A stretch of 64,000 nucleotides of DNA, taken from Bin55 sp963664665 (GTDB lineage: Bacteria; Pseudomonadota; Gammaproteobacteria; Pseudomonadales; Azotimanducaceae). Under the pieces are notes generated by a model. It was not told the DNA's origin. It worked only from the letters and a program-made list of their open reading frames with translations, and did not search any database. The stretch is from positions 1-64,000 of the forward strand of contig CAXXMH010000002.1 of assembly GCA_963664665.2 (NCBI GenBank), given 5' to 3'. The position numbers and the translations under genes are program-made. Of this stretch, positions 61,892 through 64,000 are shown in pieces (position 1 is the stretch's first letter; every line of letters starts with the position of its first letter).

Positions 61892-64000
61892 TTGAGCGAA
61901 GCAGGGAAGAACGTACTTCTCGGGAAGAAACTGAACTACTCATCGGGATTGTCAGTCGGTCTCGTTCGCGGATTCACAATGGCGATTTCTTTATTCGCTC
62001 TTGCGAGCATCGTGTTCACCGGCGAGTTAGAGTCGTTCGTATTGAGCGGAACAGGCATGTTCTTTATCGGCACGGCCATTCTCACACTCTTCCTAGCTTT
62101 GTTCGGCAAGTTTCCTGCACCGGTCGCAACAACGCCCATACCTGTTGCGCTTGTCATGATCGCAATCGCACAGTCTCTTGATCTGCACGGCGATGAACTC
62201 TTTCTAACGTTTGTCGTCTCGATCATCGGTACGACCTTACTGACCGGGCTCCTCTTTTTTGCGTTCGGTTACTTGAAGATTGCGAACTTCTTCCGTTTCG
62301 TGCCGTTTACGGTATCGGCAGGTGCTTTAGCGGGATCCGGAATCTTGATATTCCTAATGGCCTTGCGTCTTGCAGGTCTTGACTGGCGTCCGGAGTCGTG
62401 GGGTAGTCTGCTAGAACCAATGGCATTCTGGAAAGCAGTGCTGAGCGTTGCATTAGGTGTGACACTCATCGTAGCAACGAAAATCTGGCGAGCGTTCTGG
62501 GTTATGCCGCTCTTATTCGCGTCATTCTGTGTGCTCTTTCATCTCGGCTTGTGGTTACTCGGCATATCTGTCGAAGACGCACTCGCGGGCGGGATGTTTC
62601 TCAATGCTGACTGGTCAGTCGCACTGTGGCCAGCCTACGGTGAAGCCAATCTAGGCGCGATCAGCTGGGGTACCGTTGCGGCTCAGGTAATCAACGCGAC
62701 CGTTCTGTTCTTAGTTCTTTTGATCCTAACGGTTGTCAGTTTCGCCCAATTGGAGTTAGGCGCCAATATGGAGTTCGACTGGAATAAGGAATTCAAGCTT
62801 CACGGTGCAGCAAATCTGTTGTCGGGCGTAGGTGGCGGCATTCCCGGTGCAACAGTTGCTTCCGCGACGCTACCGAATATCGCGTTACAAGCGAATACGC
62901 CCGTAACAAGCATCGTCATCGCAATCGCACTTGTCGTGTTCGTATTTCTGGGATCGGAAGTACTACGACTCATGCCGCTAACAGCCACTAGCGGTTTTCT
63001 AATTGCTGTCGCCGTACCACTTATTTCCGATTGGCTAATCAAGAGCCGTCGACGACTTCGATCGCCTGAATATGGCATGTTGGTGTTGATCTGCTTCACT
63101 ATCGTATTAGTAGGTTTCTTGGAAGCTATCGCGCTAGGCTTAGTGCTCAGCTTGGTCTTCTTCGTCGTGCGATTGAGTCATGTATCTCTCGTGGAGAGGC
63201 AATACACCGCTGGCGATCGATCAAGTCACAAGATTCGCTCAATTCCAGAATACGCTATTTTGAAGGTCTATGGCGCACGCGCTCAGATTTATCGTTTGCA
63301 GGGGTACGTTTTCTTCGGAAGTGCTCATTCCTTTGCGGAGGTACTAAATAAATCGCTAAGTGGTAATGGAACGCTCACGTGTGTCGTGATCGACTTTAAA
63401 GATATAGTTGGTTTTGACTTGTCGGCGCTTGATAGTTTGCGCGCATACATACAACGTGCGAGCGCGCAGAACGTACAGACAATCCTTAGTTCTACAACGG
63501 ACAACTTGGCCGAGGAAATCAGACGAGATTTCACGCCGAGTCTGTTGGAAAACGTCATTTGGGCAGATTCCGAGGAGTCGGGTTTGATCGAGGCCGAAGA
63601 GCTGCTGTTAAAAGGCTATGAACACGATGTGTCCACGGACCCTGATTTACGCGATTTGGTTCGTCTGAGTACGAACGCTGACTTGACGGAACATTTACAG
63701 CAGCAGGAACGATTCGAAGAGCTAGTTTCTGCCTTAAGTGAGAGATTTGAGACTCTAGAATACGCCGATCAAGAATTGATAGTCTCGCGCGGGCAATCGC
63801 CTCGAGGGATGCAGTTGGTGATTGCGGGGCGAACCTCGGTCATGAGCGACGACGGTACGACTCTGTATCAATGCGGGTCAGGGAGCGTCATCGAGTCTGC
63901 GGGAGCGATCGAAGAAACTGAATCTCAAGTGTCAATGGTGGCGGATGGACCTTGCCAAACACTGTTGATTACTCAATCAGGATTAGAAACCTTAGATGTC
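61892..64000 (+). CDS. SulP/SLC26-type anion transporter with STAS and cyclic-nucleotide-binding-like domains (3' end outside window)
   Basis: 703 codons are visible, still open at the window end. The first about 420 residues form a SulP-type membrane domain with many helices (VGLVRGFTMAISLFALAS, ATTPIPVALVMIAIAQ, GGGIPGATVASATLPN). A STAS domain follows, with VVIDFKDIVGFDLSALDSL, and then a region like a cyclic-nucleotide-binding barrel (FETLEYADQELIVSRGQSPRGMQLVIAGR, shown only in outline). This SulP-STAS-CNB plan is known in bacterial anion transporters. The start is taken as TTG at 61892 because the frame is closed at 61856-61858 and no ATG precedes the first helix. Likely carries sulfate, bicarbonate or another anion. 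Confidence 0.8.
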   Translation, partial: MSEAGKNVLLGKKLNYSSGLSVGLVRGFTMAISLFALASIVFTGELESFVLSGTGMFFIGTAILTLFLALFGKFPAPVATTPIPVALVMIAIAQSLDLHGDELFLTFVVSIIGTTLLTGLLFFAFGYLKIANFFRFVPFTVSAGALAGSGILIFLMALRLAGLDWRPESWGSLLEPMAFWKAVLSVALGVTLIVATKIWRAFWVMPLLFASFCVLFHLGLWLLGISVEDALAGGMFLNADWSVALWPAYGEANLGAISWGTVAAQVINATVLFLVLLILTVVSFAQLELGANMEFDWNKEFKLHGAANLLSGVGGGIPGATVASATLPNIALQANTPVTSIVIAIALVVFVFLGSEVLRLMPLTATSGFLIAVAVPLISDWLIKSRRRLRSPEYGMLVLICFTIVLVGFLEAIALGLVLSLVFFVVRLSHVSLVERQYTAGDRSSHKIRSIPEYAILKVYGARAQIYRLQGYVFFGSAHSFAEVLNKSLSGNGTLTCVVIDFKDIVGFDLSALDSLRAYIQRASAQNVQTILSSTTDNLAEEIRRDFTPSLLENVIWADSEESGLIEAEELLLKGYEHDVSTDPDLRDLVRLSTNADLTEHLQQQERFEELVSALSERFETLEYADQELIVSRGQSPRGMQLVIAGRTSVMSDDGTTLYQCGSGSVIESAGAIEETESQVSMVADGPCQTLLITQSGLETLDV

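Noticed and set aside
1..64000. CRISPR arrays, tRNA, rRNA, insertion sequences and prophage genes
   Set aside because: Looked for repeat-spacer patterns, tRNA-like motifs, transposases and integrases; none found.

Overview
The window looks like chromosomal DNA of a Gram-negative heterotroph, most likely a marine-type gammaproteobacterium. This is inferred from gene content (class I fumarase, SelO ending in SCSS, oligopeptidase A, long-form HisG) and from roughly 50% GC; no rRNA or marker gene is present to settle it. Coding density is high, strands alternate often, and several genes start with GTG or TTG. I see no tRNA, rRNA, CRISPR array or insertion sequence. || Region 1 (1-9.2 kb): a single-chain biotin-dependent acyl-CoA carboxylase cut at its 5' end by the window edge, a membrane-anchored type B carboxylesterase, a GPH-type sugar:cation symporter, a glutathione transferase, an acyl-CoA dehydrogenase and a mazEF toxin-antitoxin pair. 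|| Region 2 (9.5-16.3 kb): a D-2-hydroxyacid dehydrogenase. Next to it is a tight three-gene minus-strand operon: an alpha/beta-hydrolase fold protein whose nucleophile serine is glycine, a luciferase-like flavin monooxygenase, and a protein with the flavin-dependent halogenase signatures. Fumarase and a small cupin-like protein follow. || Region 3 (16.3-38.5 kb): an acyl-CoA metabolism neighbourhood. It has acetoacetyl-CoA synthetase, malonyl-CoA synthetase (MatB), a tiny membrane peptide, a metallo-beta-lactamase-like protein, a second GST, a phytanoyl-CoA dioxygenase relative, a tandem CaiB/BaiF protein with altered catalytic positions, an SDR, an SSS transporter, a nitroreductase, and a second single-chain carboxylase. 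A Zn-ribbon/OB protein, SCP-x-like thiolase and MaoC hydratase operon, rhodanese and oligopeptidase A complete it. || Region 4 (38.5-48.2 kb): aminotransferase, hisI-hisG, selO, a 1401-residue exported/membrane protein of unknown function with an apparent internal duplication, and a TauE/SafE permease. || Region 5 (48.3-61.6 kb): a compact polyketide locus. It holds two alpha/beta hydrolases, a free-standing acyl carrier protein, a Sfp-type phosphopantetheinyl transferase, and a 3372-residue type I PKS ordered KS-AT-DH-cMT-(structural KR)-ER-KR-ACP-KS-pseudoAT. The first module has the domain order of fungal highly reducing iterative PKSs. The protein then ends in an extra ketosynthase followed by a shrunken, catalytically dead acyltransferase, with no thioesterase and no second in-line carrier. 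The free ACP and the hydrolases are plausible trans partners, and MatB is a plausible malonyl-CoA source. This locus and the halogenase/luciferase/nucleophile-less hydrolase operon are the two best candidates for undescribed systems. || The window ends inside a SulP-type anion transporter fused to STAS and cyclic-nucleotide-binding-like domains.
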